This document shows, in pieces, positions 8,355 through 17,592 of a stretch of DNA of 64,000 nt. The notes under the pieces were generated by a model, which was given only the letters and a program-made list of their open reading frames with translations, searched no databases and was not told where the DNA came from. Position numbers and translations under genes: made by a program. Each line of letters opens with the position of its first letter. Positions within the stretch are counted from its first letter, which is position 1. Source of the stretch: an uncultured Chlorobiaceae bacterium (GTDB lineage: Bacteria > Bacteroidota > Chlorobiia > Chlorobiales > Chlorobiaceae); assembly GCA_903843305.1 (NCBI GenBank), contig CAIMPI010000015.1, positions 62,001 through 126,000 of the forward strand, in the 5' to 3' direction.

Positions 8355-9659
8355 TCAAAATTTAGGAGTGAGGTTTAATCCTGATTTTGCCGCTTGCTTC
8401 ATATCCTCAATGGAGCCTTGTTCATCACCAAGCTCGCTTTTTGCAATTCCTCTCTGATAATAGGCTTTTGCATAATCAGGGTTACATTCAATCGCCTTGC
8501 TGAAGTCGGCGATAGCACCCTGTTTATCTTTTTGATTAGCTTTTACAAAACCGCGATTGAAGTATGCGTCTGCATTTTTTGAATCAATTGAAAGAGCTTT
8601 GTTATAATCATCAAGAGCACTCTTTCTGTTATCAATCCTGACTTTAGCATTCCCCCGGTTCAGGTATGCCAATGCTGATTTTGGATTGAGCTTGATTGCC
8701 TTCGTGTAATCAGCTATGGCCTTCTGATACTCACCGAATTTTGCTAGTGCAATCCCACGGCTGAAATAGAGATCGGCAGATGCTGGATTAAGTTCAATAG
8801 CTTTAGTATAGTCGAAAAGAGCACCTGCCTTGTCGCCAAGAGCAACTTTCACAAATCCACGATTACTATAGGCAAGAGTGTGCGTAGGGTTGATCTCGAT
8901 AGCTTTCGAATAATCAGCGATAGCACCCTCTCTGTCGCCAAGATCATTTTTTGCATTTCCACGATTAGTATATGCGTCAGCATTTTTGGGACTTATCATA
9001 ATTACTTTCGTGTAGTCTGCTATTGCGCCCTTTTTATCGCCTTTCTCAGCTTTGGCAAGCCCAGCCTTGAAGTAGCCATTAACAACATGAAGAAAATCTG
9101 CTATTGCCCCCTCTTTATCACCCAGAATATTTTTGATTATAGCGCGATTATTGTATGCGTCTATATTTTCAGGATTTACCTGAATTGCATTGGTATAATC
9201 TGCAAGAGCACCGTTGTTATCGCCAACACGACCTTTCGCTGCACCCCTGCGGAAATAGATGTCTGTAAAACGGGAATTACATTCCAACGCTTTATTATAG
9301 GCTACAATAGCAGAGGAGTAGTCGCCAAGTTCATTTTTTAAGACTCCATAGTTATAATAACCCTCGGCATAGTCTGGCTTGAGGATCACAGCCTTCTCAT
9401 AGTCCTCCAGCGCACCATTGCGGTCACCGAGAGCCAATTTTACAACACCACGGTTATTATAGGCTTTAGCGTCTTTCGGATCTTGATTGATCGCTTTCGT
9501 GTACTCTTCGATAGCACCGCTATAATCACCTGCGGCCATCTTGTCATTGCCTTGTTTATAGAAATTAACTATTTCCTGTGCGGCAATGAGCCCATGCTGT
9601 GTCATCAAGATGATGGCAAGAAAAGAGAACAGATATCGGATGATTTTCATGTGATTCAT
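8355..9659 (-). CDS. Secreted tetratricopeptide repeat protein
   Basis: 434 residues. A signal peptide is visible (basic start, hydrophobic 8-27, AA before the mature part). The rest is about a dozen 34-residue TPR units, each with the pattern A-Y-x-N-R-G and G-D-x-x-G-A-[IL]-x-D-[YF]-x-K-A-[IV]-x-x-[ND]-P. No catalytic domain follows. It is probably a periplasmic or outer-membrane-associated scaffold for protein complexes. One repeat in the middle (near residues 188-200) is shortened, with a truncated helix. It stands alone, with a long AT-rich space upstream. Confidence 0.85.
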   Translation of the reverse strand: MNHMKIIRYLFSFLAIILMTQHGLIAAQEIVNFYKQGNDKMAAGDYSGAIEEYTKAINQDPKDAKAYNNRGVVKLALGDRNGALEDYEKAVILKPDYAEGYYNYGVLKNELGDYSSAIVAYNKALECNSRFTDIYFRRGAAKGRVGDNNGALADYTNAIQVNPENIDAYNNRAIIKNILGDKEGAIADFLHVVNGYFKAGLAKAEKGDKKGAIADYTKVIMISPKNADAYTNRGNAKNDLGDREGAIADYSKAIEINPTHTLAYSNRGFVKVALGDKAGALFDYTKAIELNPASADLYFSRGIALAKFGEYQKAIADYTKAIKLNPKSALAYLNRGNAKVRIDNRKSALDDYNKALSIDSKNADAYFNRGFVKANQKDKQGAIADFSKAIECNPDYAKAYYQRGIAKSELGDEQGSIEDMKQAAKSGLNLTPKF

Positions 9660-10213
9660 TTATTTGTTGGTGACCTCAGCTTAAACACTGCGTAATAAAT
9701 TGATCTTGAAGAGAGAGGGCTGGTCAACTCCAGTAAAGAAGAGCGAAAACGGCAAAAGCAGATCGTGAAAAATAACATACTGTTCCAACAGGAATTGATA
9801 TAACCCAAACTAATCGATTTGCTATATAAAAGCTTCCTTGTTTACCGTTAAGATTCTATATATCAATAAGTAATAAAGAAATTACCATTGGCAATGATTA
9901 ATGTAACACAAGAAAAAAAATACTTAAAGCCGAAGTTTAAGATAAAAAAATAGGTACAAAAAAAGACCATCATCTCTCAAGAATGAGAAGATCTATGCAC
10001 CATTGCTATGCTGCATAGCCTGAATATCTGGTATCCTGCAATCATGGAGCTTGGCATAGATGTAAAAACGATGCAACTAAAATATCTGAAATATTGTTAT
10101 ATTTCACTATGAAAACCTTATTTATTTAGGATAAGATTTGTATCTACTTAAATAAAAACATAAAGGACAACTACTCTTACTGTATTATTTTTTATTGAGA
10201 AAAATTCAAGGAT
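9660..10213. other. Long intergenic region upstream of nifV
   Basis: About 550 bases without a convincing gene between divergent TPR and nifV genes. It is AT-rich. A small perfect hairpin GCTATG-CTG-CATAGC lies at 10005-10019, inside a wider inverted repeat ATCTATGC (9991-9998) and GCATAGAT (10054-10061). I looked for a GG-N10-GC sigma-54 promoter and a TGT-N10-ACA NifA site and did not find a good one. AAGGAT precedes the nifV ATG. Confidence 0.5.
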
Positions 10214-11371
10214 ATGCGAATAGAGAGCAGGACATCTTCCCCTTCGGCGATCAAGCCATGGATCATCGATACCACCCTGAGAGACGGAGAGCAGGCTCCC
10301 GGCGTTGTCTTCAGCACTGCAGAAAAAATAGAAATCGCCTCTCTGCTTGCGGATGCTGGCGTCAACGAACTTGAAATCGGTTACCCTGCCATAAGTCATG
10401 ATGAACGGAACGTTATCAGAAAAATTAACGCCATGAAGCTGCCGGTACGACTTACCAGTTGGGCCCGGGCAAAATGGGAGGACATTGAAGATGCGTGCAT
10501 CTGTGGCACCGAAGCGGTTCATATCAGTTTTCCTGTTTCCGACTTATACCTGCAGCTTATGCAAAGAGATTATGCCTGGGTACAGCAACAGTTGCAGGAA
10601 CTTGTTCCAAAGGCAAAAAAATATTTCAAGTTTGTAAGCGTTGGAGCGCAGGATGCAACACGCGCCGAGCCTGAACTGCTGAAAAGTTTTGTGCTTGATG
10701 CTACGGAATGCGGTGCAGACAGAATACGAATTGCTGATACTGTGGGAATTGCAACACCTCCATCGGTGATAAACCTTGTGGGCATGCTGAAATCAATAAC
10801 GCCTGCGGCTCTTGAATTTCACGCTCATAATGATCTTGGCATGGCAACAGCCAATGCGTTTACGGCTTTGGAGGCAGGATGTCATGCAGTCAGTGTTTCG
10901 GTAACCGGACTTGGTGAACGTGCGGGAAATGCTGCGCTTGAAGAGCTTGCCATAGCTTTGAAATTATCGGAAAAGTACAAGACAAGTATCGATACCAGGC
11001 AGCTATCGCACCTCTGCAATACTGTAAGCAAAGCAGCGGGGAGAGCCATTGAAACTCAGAAACCAGTTGTGGGCAAATCAGCATTCCAGCATGAATCGGG
11101 TATTCACTGTGCAGCACTCTTAAAACATCCGCTTTCCTATCAACCGTTTCTTCCAGATCAGGTTGGTCGTGACAAACATGAAGTGGTGATCGGAAAACAT
11201 TCAGGAAGTGCTTCATTACAGCATTTTTATTCAGGCAGAGGAATCATGATAACAAGAAACGAAGCACATCATCTCTTGGAGGTTGTGCGCACAACTGCCA
11301 CCGAAAAGAAAAGAGCATTACTCCCGGAAGAGCTTGATAGCATTTACAGCACACTCTTCGTTAAACGCTGA
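10214..11371 (+). CDS. nifV: Homocitrate synthase NifV
   Basis: 385 residues of the DRE-TIM metallolyase family. It condenses acetyl-CoA with 2-oxoglutarate to homocitrate, the organic ligand of the nitrogenase iron-molybdenum cofactor. D19-TTLRDGEQAPG30 is the substrate and metal signature, and EFHAHNDLGMA supplies the divalent-metal histidines. The length fits NifV rather than the longer 2-isopropylmalate synthases, and a nifA-type gene lies 19 bases downstream. AAGGAT precedes the ATG at a good distance. Isopropylmalate or homocitrate synthase of lysine biosynthesis is the alternative, but the neighbour argues for nitrogen fixation. Confidence 0.88.
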   Translation: MRIESRTSSPSAIKPWIIDTTLRDGEQAPGVVFSTAEKIEIASLLADAGVNELEIGYPAISHDERNVIRKINAMKLPVRLTSWARAKWEDIEDACICGTEAVHISFPVSDLYLQLMQRDYAWVQQQLQELVPKAKKYFKFVSVGAQDATRAEPELLKSFVLDATECGADRIRIADTVGIATPPSVINLVGMLKSITPAALEFHAHNDLGMATANAFTALEAGCHAVSVSVTGLGERAGNAALEELAIALKLSEKYKTSIDTRQLSHLCNTVSKAAGRAIETQKPVVGKSAFQHESGIHCAALLKHPLSYQPFLPDQVGRDKHEVVIGKHSGSASLQHFYSGRGIMITRNEAHHLLEVVRTTATEKKRALLPEELDSIYSTLFVKR

Positions 11372-11390
11372 GAATCAGACCGTATAAATC

Positions 11391-13025
11391 ATGCTTATAA
11401 CACAAAATCAGGATCATAACAGTATCAGCCTGCTTGCCGAAGTCAGCAGAACTATCACCAATGAAGATGATATCAACAAGGTATTAAGGCTTGTTCTTTT
11501 AATAATGTCTGAAAATATGAACATGCTCAGGGGAATGATCACAATTCTTAACCGTGATACCGGGGAAATTGTGATCAACGAATCCTTTGGTCTGACGGAA
11601 AAAGAGAAAGAGAGAGGCCGTTATCAGATCGGGGAAGGAGTTATAGGACATGTTGTTAAAACTGGTAAAGCTGTGATTGTCCCCTCGATTATCGACGAAC
11701 CACTTTTTCTCGACCGAACCAGGTCGCGGAGCAAGGCGAAAAAAGAGAATCTTTGTTTTATCTGTATTCCAATCAAAGCGGGTACTGAGATAATAGGCAC
11801 CCTGAGCGCAGACCGTCAGCTTGAACCGGCTTTGGTGGAGGAGAGTACAAAAAAAACAAAAGCGGGAGAAAAGCGTATCGACATGTTACAGTACTATGTT
11901 GACCAACTCTCTATTATCGCCTCCATGATTTCACAGGCTGTGCGCCTCAAGCAGCTTGCCCATGAGGAGAACACAAAAATACCTGTCGAGACAACAATCA
12001 CAGAAAAGTCTTCTTCACGACAGAATCGCCAGGCAGAAGAGTACGACGATGAAACCATCTCCATAGCCGAGCGTCCTGCAAATATTATCGGCAATACGAA
12101 ACCGATGATCGCCCTCTATAAAATGATTGACAAAATCGCGAACACAAACGCAACAACTCTGATATTGGGGGAAAGCGGTGTTGGCAAAGAGCTGGTTGCA
12201 AGTGCTATCCATTTTAAAAGCCGAAGAACGGACAAGCCGTTTATCAAGTTCAACTGTGCAGCGTTGCCGGAAAGTATTGTCGAAAGCGAGCTCTTCGGAC
12301 ATGAAAAAGGGGCCTTCACCGGAGCCTTGGCTACTCGTCAAGGCAGATTTGAACTTGCCCATAACGGCACTATCTTTCTTGATGAAATCGGTGAACTCAG
12401 CCTGCCTGTACAGGCAAAACTGCTCAGAATCATTCAGGAAAAGGAGTTTGAACGGGTCGGAGGATCAAAAACTATCAAGGTTGATGTTCGGGTCATTGCT
12501 GCAACAAACCGCAATCTTGAAGAGTTGATACGAAACGGACTTTTCAGAGAAGACCTTTATTACCGGCTCAATATCTTTCCCATAACCGTGCCACCTCTCC
12601 GTGAACGCAAAACAGATATTCTGCTGCTGGCTGATTATTTTGTAGAAAAATATAACGCCGCAAACCATAAAGGAATCCGGCGCATCTCGACAACCTCTAT
12701 AGACATGCTTATGCGCTATCACTGGCCAGGCAATGTCCGCGAACTTCAGAACTGCATGGAACGAGCGGTCATTCTGAGCGAAGATAACGTTATCCACGGC
12801 TATCACCTCCCTCCAACGCTCCAGACTGCTGAATCCAGCGGCACACCCTATACAGGCTCTCTGCTGCAGAAACTGGATTCCATTGAAAAGGAAATGATTA
12901 TGGAAGCACTCAAACGCACCAAAGGAAATATGTCCCGTGCTGCAGTACAACTAGGCCTATCCGACAGAATCATGGGTCTCCGTATCAAAAAATTCGACAT
13001 CGACTACCGAAAATTTCGCCCCTGA
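11391..13025 (+). CDS. nifA: NifA-type sigma-54-dependent activator
   Basis: 544 residues in the order GAF domain (about 25-185), AAA+ sigma-54 interaction domain and C-terminal Fis-type helix-turn-helix (about 500-540). Walker A is GESGVGKE at 260-267, the sigma-54 loop GAFTGA is at 307-312, and Walker B TIFLDE is near 327. It directly follows nifV, so activation of nif genes is the best reading. The linker between AAA+ and HTH lacks the Cys-x4-Cys pair found in redox-sensitive rhizobial NifA, which suggests that oxygen response, if any, is indirect. The structural nif genes are not in this window. Confidence 0.87.
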   Translation: MLITQNQDHNSISLLAEVSRTITNEDDINKVLRLVLLIMSENMNMLRGMITILNRDTGEIVINESFGLTEKEKERGRYQIGEGVIGHVVKTGKAVIVPSIIDEPLFLDRTRSRSKAKKENLCFICIPIKAGTEIIGTLSADRQLEPALVEESTKKTKAGEKRIDMLQYYVDQLSIIASMISQAVRLKQLAHEENTKIPVETTITEKSSSRQNRQAEEYDDETISIAERPANIIGNTKPMIALYKMIDKIANTNATTLILGESGVGKELVASAIHFKSRRTDKPFIKFNCAALPESIVESELFGHEKGAFTGALATRQGRFELAHNGTIFLDEIGELSLPVQAKLLRIIQEKEFERVGGSKTIKVDVRVIAATNRNLEELIRNGLFREDLYYRLNIFPITVPPLRERKTDILLLADYFVEKYNAANHKGIRRISTTSIDMLMRYHWPGNVRELQNCMERAVILSEDNVIHGYHLPPTLQTAESSGTPYTGSLLQKLDSIEKEMIMEALKRTKGNMSRAAVQLGLSDRIMGLRIKKFDIDYRKFRP

Positions 13026-13084
13026 CGAGAAAAAGGAACAGGGACGTGTCCATGATTGCACAATAAATTAACCATAACCCGATA

Positions 13085-14767
13085 TCAATCAAAGAACGAT
13101 AACTGCACCTTCTCCGACTCGGTACCTTTTGCGCGAAATGCTCTGTAGGCATTAATAAGAGCGTTTGTTGAACTGTCGTGAGCAGTTACAATTTCACTTC
13201 CCTGGATTTCAGGAAAAATAGCTTTTGCAAGCTGTTTGCCAAGTTCAACGCCCCACTGATCAAATGAATTTATCTGCCAGATAATGCCTTGTACAAAAAC
13301 CTTGTGCTCATAGATAGCAATAAGGCTTCCAAGAGTAAATGGGTTGATTTCATCAACAAGAATAGTATTAGTAGGACGATTGCCCGGAAAAACCTTGTGC
13401 GGAAGCAACATCTTCAGTTCTGCATCATCGCAACCGATAGCCTCCAGTTCTTTGCGTACTTCCGGCTCGTTTTTGCCTTTCATAAGCGCCTCGGTCTGCG
13501 CAAAACAGTTGGCAAGCAGAATATCATGATGCTCACCGACAGGATTTTGTGTTTTAAGCGGAACTATAAAGTCGGCGGGGATTACTTCCGTACCCTGATG
13601 CAAAAGTTGAAAAAATGCGTGCTGGGAGTTGGTACCAGGTTCACCCCAGATCACTGGTCCAGTTGCACAGGTCACAGTATTTCCTTCACAATTGACCCTT
13701 TTGCCATTGCTTTCCATGTCAAGTTGCTGAAGATAGGCAGGAAAACGATGCAAATACTGGTCGTATGGAATAACTGCATGTGATGAAAAAGCAAAAAAAT
13801 TATTGTACCAGATTCCAAGCAGTGCAAGCAAAACAGGAATGTTCCGTTCGAGCGGCTCGTTACGAAAATGCTCGTCCATAGCATTGGCTCCATTGAGCAA
13901 CTCCTGAAAATGGTCAAAACCGAGAAAGAGTGCTATGGAAAGGCCGATAGAAGACCAGAGGGAATAACGTCCGCCAACCCAGTCCCAGAACCTGAACATA
14001 TTGGCTTCATCAATACCAAACTCGACAACTTTTGTTCGATTGGTTGAAACGGCCACAAAATGTTTTGCAATATGCGATTCATCCCTGGCATGAGTTAAAA
14101 ACCACTCACGGGCCGTCATCGCGTTGGTGAGTGTCTCCTGGGTGGTAAATGTTTTGGATGCTATGATGAAGAGGGTGGTTTCAGGATTCAGTTTTTTCAG
14201 GGTCTCGCTGATATGGGTACCATCAATATTGGAGACAAAATGAACCTGAAGCCGACCATGGGCAAAGGGGCGAAGCGCCTCCGTCACCATATAAGGCCCC
14301 AAGTCGGAACCGCCAATACCAATATTTACCACATCGGTCATCCGATTTCCGGTATATCCTTTCCATGTTCCAGAAATAACCCGTTCGCAACAATCCTTCA
14401 TCTGTGCAAGCACGTCTGCGATTTCCGTTGAAAGATCAAGCCCCTCAACCTCAAGAAAGTAGCCTGAAGGCCTGCGGAGTGCGGTGTGCAATACTGCACG
14501 GTGTTCCGTAACGTTTATGGTCCCACCTTCAAACATTGCATCCCGCTTTTTTTCAAGCCCGGCATTGCGTGCCAGATTGAGCAGCAACTCCATGGTTCGG
14601 GTTGTAATCCTGTTTTTTGAATAGTCAAGCATCAAACCTTCCCATTGGATCGAAAAGCGTTCAAACCGCTTACTCTCTTCGAGAAACATCTCCCTCATCT
14701 GCAATGTCTCGATCTCAAGTTTGTGTGCCTGAAGTTCGCGCCATGCTGCGCTTTGTGACAAATCCAT
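13085..14767 (-). CDS. pgi: Glucose-6-phosphate isomerase
   Basis: 560 residues, full length for the long bacterial/eukaryotic form. It interconverts glucose-6-phosphate and fructose-6-phosphate in the cytoplasm. The phosphate-binding signature [12 protein letters not shown] and the later region [11 protein letters not shown] are clear, and the C-terminal signature [12 protein letters not shown] is intact. It is the first of a two-gene minus-strand arrangement with an anti-sigma kinase upstream (59 bases apart), though no functional link is evident. It converges on nifA with only a short spacer and no strong terminator. Confidence 0.95.
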   Translation of the reverse strand: MDLSQSAAWRELQAHKLEIETLQMREMFLEESKRFERFSIQWEGLMLDYSKNRITTRTMELLLNLARNAGLEKKRDAMFEGGTINVTEHRAVLHTALRRPSGYFLEVEGLDLSTEIADVLAQMKDCCERVISGTWKGYTGNRMTDVVNIGIGGSDLGPYMVTEALRPFAHGRLQVHFVSNIDGTHISETLKKLNPETTLFIIASKTFTTQETLTNAMTAREWFLTHARDESHIAKHFVAVSTNRTKVVEFGIDEANMFRFWDWVGGRYSLWSSIGLSIALFLGFDHFQELLNGANAMDEHFRNEPLERNIPVLLALLGIWYNNFFAFSSHAVIPYDQYLHRFPAYLQQLDMESNGKRVNCEGNTVTCATGPVIWGEPGTNSQHAFFQLLHQGTEVIPADFIVPLKTQNPVGEHHDILLANCFAQTEALMKGKNEPEVRKELEAIGCDDAELKMLLPHKVFPGNRPTNTILVDEINPFTLGSLIAIYEHKVFVQGIIWQINSFDQWGVELGKQLAKAIFPEIQGSEIVTAHDSSTNALINAYRAFRAKGTESEKVQLSFFD

Positions 14768-14826
14768 GATATTGTTTTACCTGTTTACAGTTTTAAGTCT
14801 GACATGAATGGTATGGCTGAATCAAA

Positions 14827-15234
14827 TCAATAGATAATATAGCGCAACGTAAGGGTAGAACCTTCTCTATCACTCTCAATACCAATTATTTCAGCAATGC
14901 TCTGGATAATATAGATACCCCTCCCGGATAACTTGAAGAGATTCCGGGGATTCACAGGATTGGGCAGATCATCAGGATTGAACCCTTTTCCGCAATCTCT
15001 TACCGAGGCCAAAAGAGTATTTTCGGATGAAATCAGCAGACAGGATACAGGCAAATCCTCATTCCCGCAGTTACCGTGTTTGATGGCATTGACAAAAGCC
15101 TCCTTCATGGTCAACTGAAGCCCTTCAACAAACGGCTTGCTGTACCCTTCCCGCTTTGCAAATGAAGCAATAAACCTGCGCAATGACTCGTATTCCGAAT
15201 ACCTGCCCTGAAGCACAATATCAGCTCGTTTCAT
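14827..15234 (-). CDS. RsbW/SpoIIAB-like anti-sigma serine kinase
   Basis: 135 residues, a lone HATPase_c (GHKL) domain. The N-box (MKEAFVNAIKHGN), the G1 box (VRDCGKGFNP) and the G2 box (LFKLSGRGIYII) are visible. Proteins of this size bind a sigma factor or partner protein and phosphorylate an anti-anti-sigma STAS protein. The STAS protein encoded at 31071-31658 could be its antagonist, but they are 16 kb apart and other copies probably exist in the genome. Cytoplasmic; no partner gene adjoins it. Confidence 0.83.
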   Translation of the reverse strand: MKRADIVLQGRYSEYESLRRFIASFAKREGYSKPFVEGLQLTMKEAFVNAIKHGNCGNEDLPVSCLLISSENTLLASVRDCGKGFNPDDLPNPVNPRNLFKLSGRGIYIIQSIAEIIGIESDREGSTLTLRYIIY

Positions 15235-15459
15235 TTGACAAATCAGATTTTATAATGACCTGATGATTTAAGCTTATAATTTACGATGCAGCTACGGTTC
15301 AGTCAAACTCTACAAAAAGCAACGACCTTATTTTATTAGAAGTAAAGTGAGCAATTATTAACTATTTTAGGTATAGGATAAAATTATCAATTATTTATAT
15401 TAACCACGTGATGTTTTTCAAAAAAAATGGTCAATACAACACAACAACAACGAAAGCCA

Positions 15460-16152
15460 ATGAAAAAAACAGCAAAAATTTTAAGCCTCGCTGTAGCTCT
15501 TTTTGCAGGATTGAGCGGTACCGCCCAGGCTGAAGGATTTAAAATCGGTGCGGATGTCGTCAGCAGCTATGTATGGAGAGGAAGCGATATTAGCTATTTT
15601 AATAATGGTCGCGGTGATTCTCCGGCAATTCAACCTGCACTTTCCTATACTTGCCCTGATACTGGCCTCATTTTAGGTGCCTGGGGCTCGTATGCCTTTA
15701 GTGAAAGTAATGGAAAGAGCAGGTACCATGAAACCGATCTCTATCTGACAGTACCAGCAGGACCGTTCAGCCTGAGTGTAACTGATTATTATGTACCGGT
15801 ACCAGACAACAATAGAACGTTTGATTTCACCAGCGATGGACCAAACACCGTTGAGATCAGCGCAGGATATGCAAAAGATAATCTCAGTCTGCTTGCGGCT
15901 ATTAATGTTGCTGGAAATGATTATGATAATGCGAAATATTTTGAAGCAGGCTACAAGGTCTACGATAAGGATAAATTCACAGCAAAAGCATTTATCGGCG
16001 CAGGTAATGAAAAACAATATGCCCCTGATAAAGGAACGGGATTTAATGTCGTTAATGTGGGCGTGACAGTTACCAAAGAGAGCTATAGTGCCTCTTACGT
16101 CTACAACCCCGACACTGAAAAATCTAACCTTGTCTTTATGGCATCGTTCTGA
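15460..16152 (+). CDS. TorF/Gcw_chp-family outer-membrane protein
   Basis: About 230 residues from the chosen start. A typical signal peptide begins at MKKTAK and ends at AQA-E. The mature part shows alternating aromatic strands, SSYVWRGSD near the start and a terminal VFMASF, the final Phe of an outer-membrane beta-barrel. The opening after the signal (GADVVSSYVWRG) fits the TIGR02001 Gcw_chp group of unknown function. The upstream ATG at 15427 would add eleven polar residues before the signal peptide, which is why I prefer 15460. Probably an outer-membrane channel; substrate unknown. Confidence 0.75.
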   Translation: MKKTAKILSLAVALFAGLSGTAQAEGFKIGADVVSSYVWRGSDISYFNNGRGDSPAIQPALSYTCPDTGLILGAWGSYAFSESNGKSRYHETDLYLTVPAGPFSLSVTDYYVPVPDNNRTFDFTSDGPNTVEISAGYAKDNLSLLAAINVAGNDYDNAKYFEAGYKVYDKDKFTAKAFIGAGNEKQYAPDKGTGFNVVNVGVTVTKESYSASYVYNPDTEKSNLVFMASF

Positions 16153-16161
16153 ACGTGCAGA

Positions 16162-16218
16162 ATATCTTGATGTCCCAGGGCTTCGCCCTGAGCTACCAAG
16201 ATATCGCCCCTACGGGGC
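16162..16218. repeat. Structured intergenic repeat-like element
   Basis: Nested inverted repeats follow the porin gene: outer arms ATATCTTG (16162-16169) and CAAGATAT (16197-16204), inner CAGGGC-TTC-GCCCTG (16176-16190), then GCCCC-TAC-GGGGC (16206-16218). This compact multi-hairpin layout is typical of dispersed intergenic repeats. Only one copy occurs in the window, so multi-copy status is unproven. Confidence 0.45.
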
Positions 16219-16279
16219 TTTTGCTCCAGACAAATAAGTCTGCAATCTTTCACAATACAGAAAAGAGGTGCCTGACAAC

Positions 16280-16318
16280 AAAAAAAGGAGACTGCTGGAA
16301 AAACAGTCTCCTTTTTTT
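16280..16318. terminator. Intrinsic terminator between convergent genes
   Basis: GGAGACTG (16287-16294) and CAGTCTCC (16304-16311) form an eight-base-pair stem with a short loop, followed by seven T and preceded by an A run. It can stop transcription from both sides, serving the porin gene on the plus strand and the acyltransferase-like gene on the minus strand. Confidence 0.85.
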
Positions 16319-16389
16319 GTTAACCCATTCGCTTACAAGAGCTTCTATATCAGCCTCAGACCTCAGCACCCCCCTCCCAGTCTCGGATC

Positions 16390-17523
16390 CTAAAGATCAG
16401 CCTCGTAAATAACATATTCTTTGTAAGGCTTTCCCCCGATTACTTTAGCCAACTTGCTCATGGCTTCATTTGCTTTAAGCACCCAGCTCATTTCAGAGGC
16501 AAAAAGCCCGTGCTTGCCTCCATAATCAGCAATTTCTGTATTGAGAATACTGTCGACACCCTTGTTGCGATATTCAGGAAGCACTCCCATAGTTATAGTA
16601 CGTACCATTGAAATTTTGCGGCTGTACCAGAGATATTTCAGCAGACCAATGGGCGAAAAGGGGTTACCATTGACATGTTTCAGTGCTTGATTAACATCCG
16701 GAAGTGATAGTGAAAAACCTACCGTGCGCTTGTTTCGATCCTCGACAAAGTAGATATAATGTGGATTTGCAAGAGGCTTCAGGCTTTTTGCAAGAAAATC
16801 AAACTCCTTGTTGGTCATGGGAACAAAACCCCAGTTTTTTTCCCATGCCTTGTTGTAAATTTCCCGTATACGCTCAATTTCTCCATTAAAATCCTTCATG
16901 TTCATAATCCGTACCGTCAGTCCCTCCCTTTTCTTGACATGCTCTGAAATACGGCGCAGACGCTTGATATCGATAATTTTCTGGTCAATGTACCATGCAA
17001 GCAGTTCCTGACCAATATGGTGACCGTAGTTCAAGACAAGGTCATTATAGTACGGAGGGTTATAAAGCATGAGAAAAACCGGCGGGCTGTCATATCCTTT
17101 GGTAAGCATACCGCACTGATCGTTCATGGAGGGACTGATCGGGCCGCGCATGGCATTCAGCCCTTTCTTTTTCAGCCATCCTCCGGCGGCATCAAACAAG
17201 GCATTGGCAACGCTCTGGTCATTGATACACTCAAAAAAGCCCCAGAATCCTACTTTATCAGAGTGCACCTCGTTGTGACGACGATTTTCTATTGCCGCGA
17301 TAGTACCAGCCATAACCCCGTCTTTCCATGCTGTAAAAAGGGCAAGATCCGCATGATCATACAAGGGAAACACTTTCGTATCAAGTGTTTTCATATAATC
17401 GTCAATAACCGGAGGTACCCAGTACTTATTGAGTTCAGGATCCTTGCGGTAGATCTGCCACGCAAAAGTGATAAACTGCTTTTTTTCTTTTTTATTCCGG
17501 ACTTGCCGAATCTCTATAGCCAT
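16390..17523 (-). CDS. GNAT-like N-acyltransferase family protein
   Basis: 377 residues. The fold is consistent with a duplicated GNAT acyltransferase of the YghO-like group: an N-terminal strand-helix unit with VMAGTIAAIENRRHN near residue 70-85, and a second one with TVGFSLSLPD and TMGVLPEYRNKGVDSILN, the latter being the acetyl-CoA pyrophosphate-binding R/Q-x-x-G-x-G/A-like loop. The substrate is unknown. No signal peptide or membrane segment, so cytoplasmic. It lies 69 bases downstream of the DAHP synthase gene in the same direction and may share its transcript. Confidence 0.7.
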   Translation of the reverse strand: MAIEIRQVRNKKEKKQFITFAWQIYRKDPELNKYWVPPVIDDYMKTLDTKVFPLYDHADLALFTAWKDGVMAGTIAAIENRRHNEVHSDKVGFWGFFECINDQSVANALFDAAGGWLKKKGLNAMRGPISPSMNDQCGMLTKGYDSPPVFLMLYNPPYYNDLVLNYGHHIGQELLAWYIDQKIIDIKRLRRISEHVKKREGLTVRIMNMKDFNGEIERIREIYNKAWEKNWGFVPMTNKEFDFLAKSLKPLANPHYIYFVEDRNKRTVGFSLSLPDVNQALKHVNGNPFSPIGLLKYLWYSRKISMVRTITMGVLPEYRNKGVDSILNTEIADYGGKHGLFASEMSWVLKANEAMSKLAKVIGGKPYKEYVIYEADL

Positions 17524-17592
17524 ACGTCCCTCCTCCAGTCAAAACATTATTAATCAAACATGCACAGTACAATGTTCGATATAAAGATTTTA

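Noticed and set aside
9660-10213. Sigma-54 promoter or NifA activator site before nifV
   Set aside because: No stretch with GG-N10-GC and good flanks, nor TGT-N10-ACA, was found by eye.
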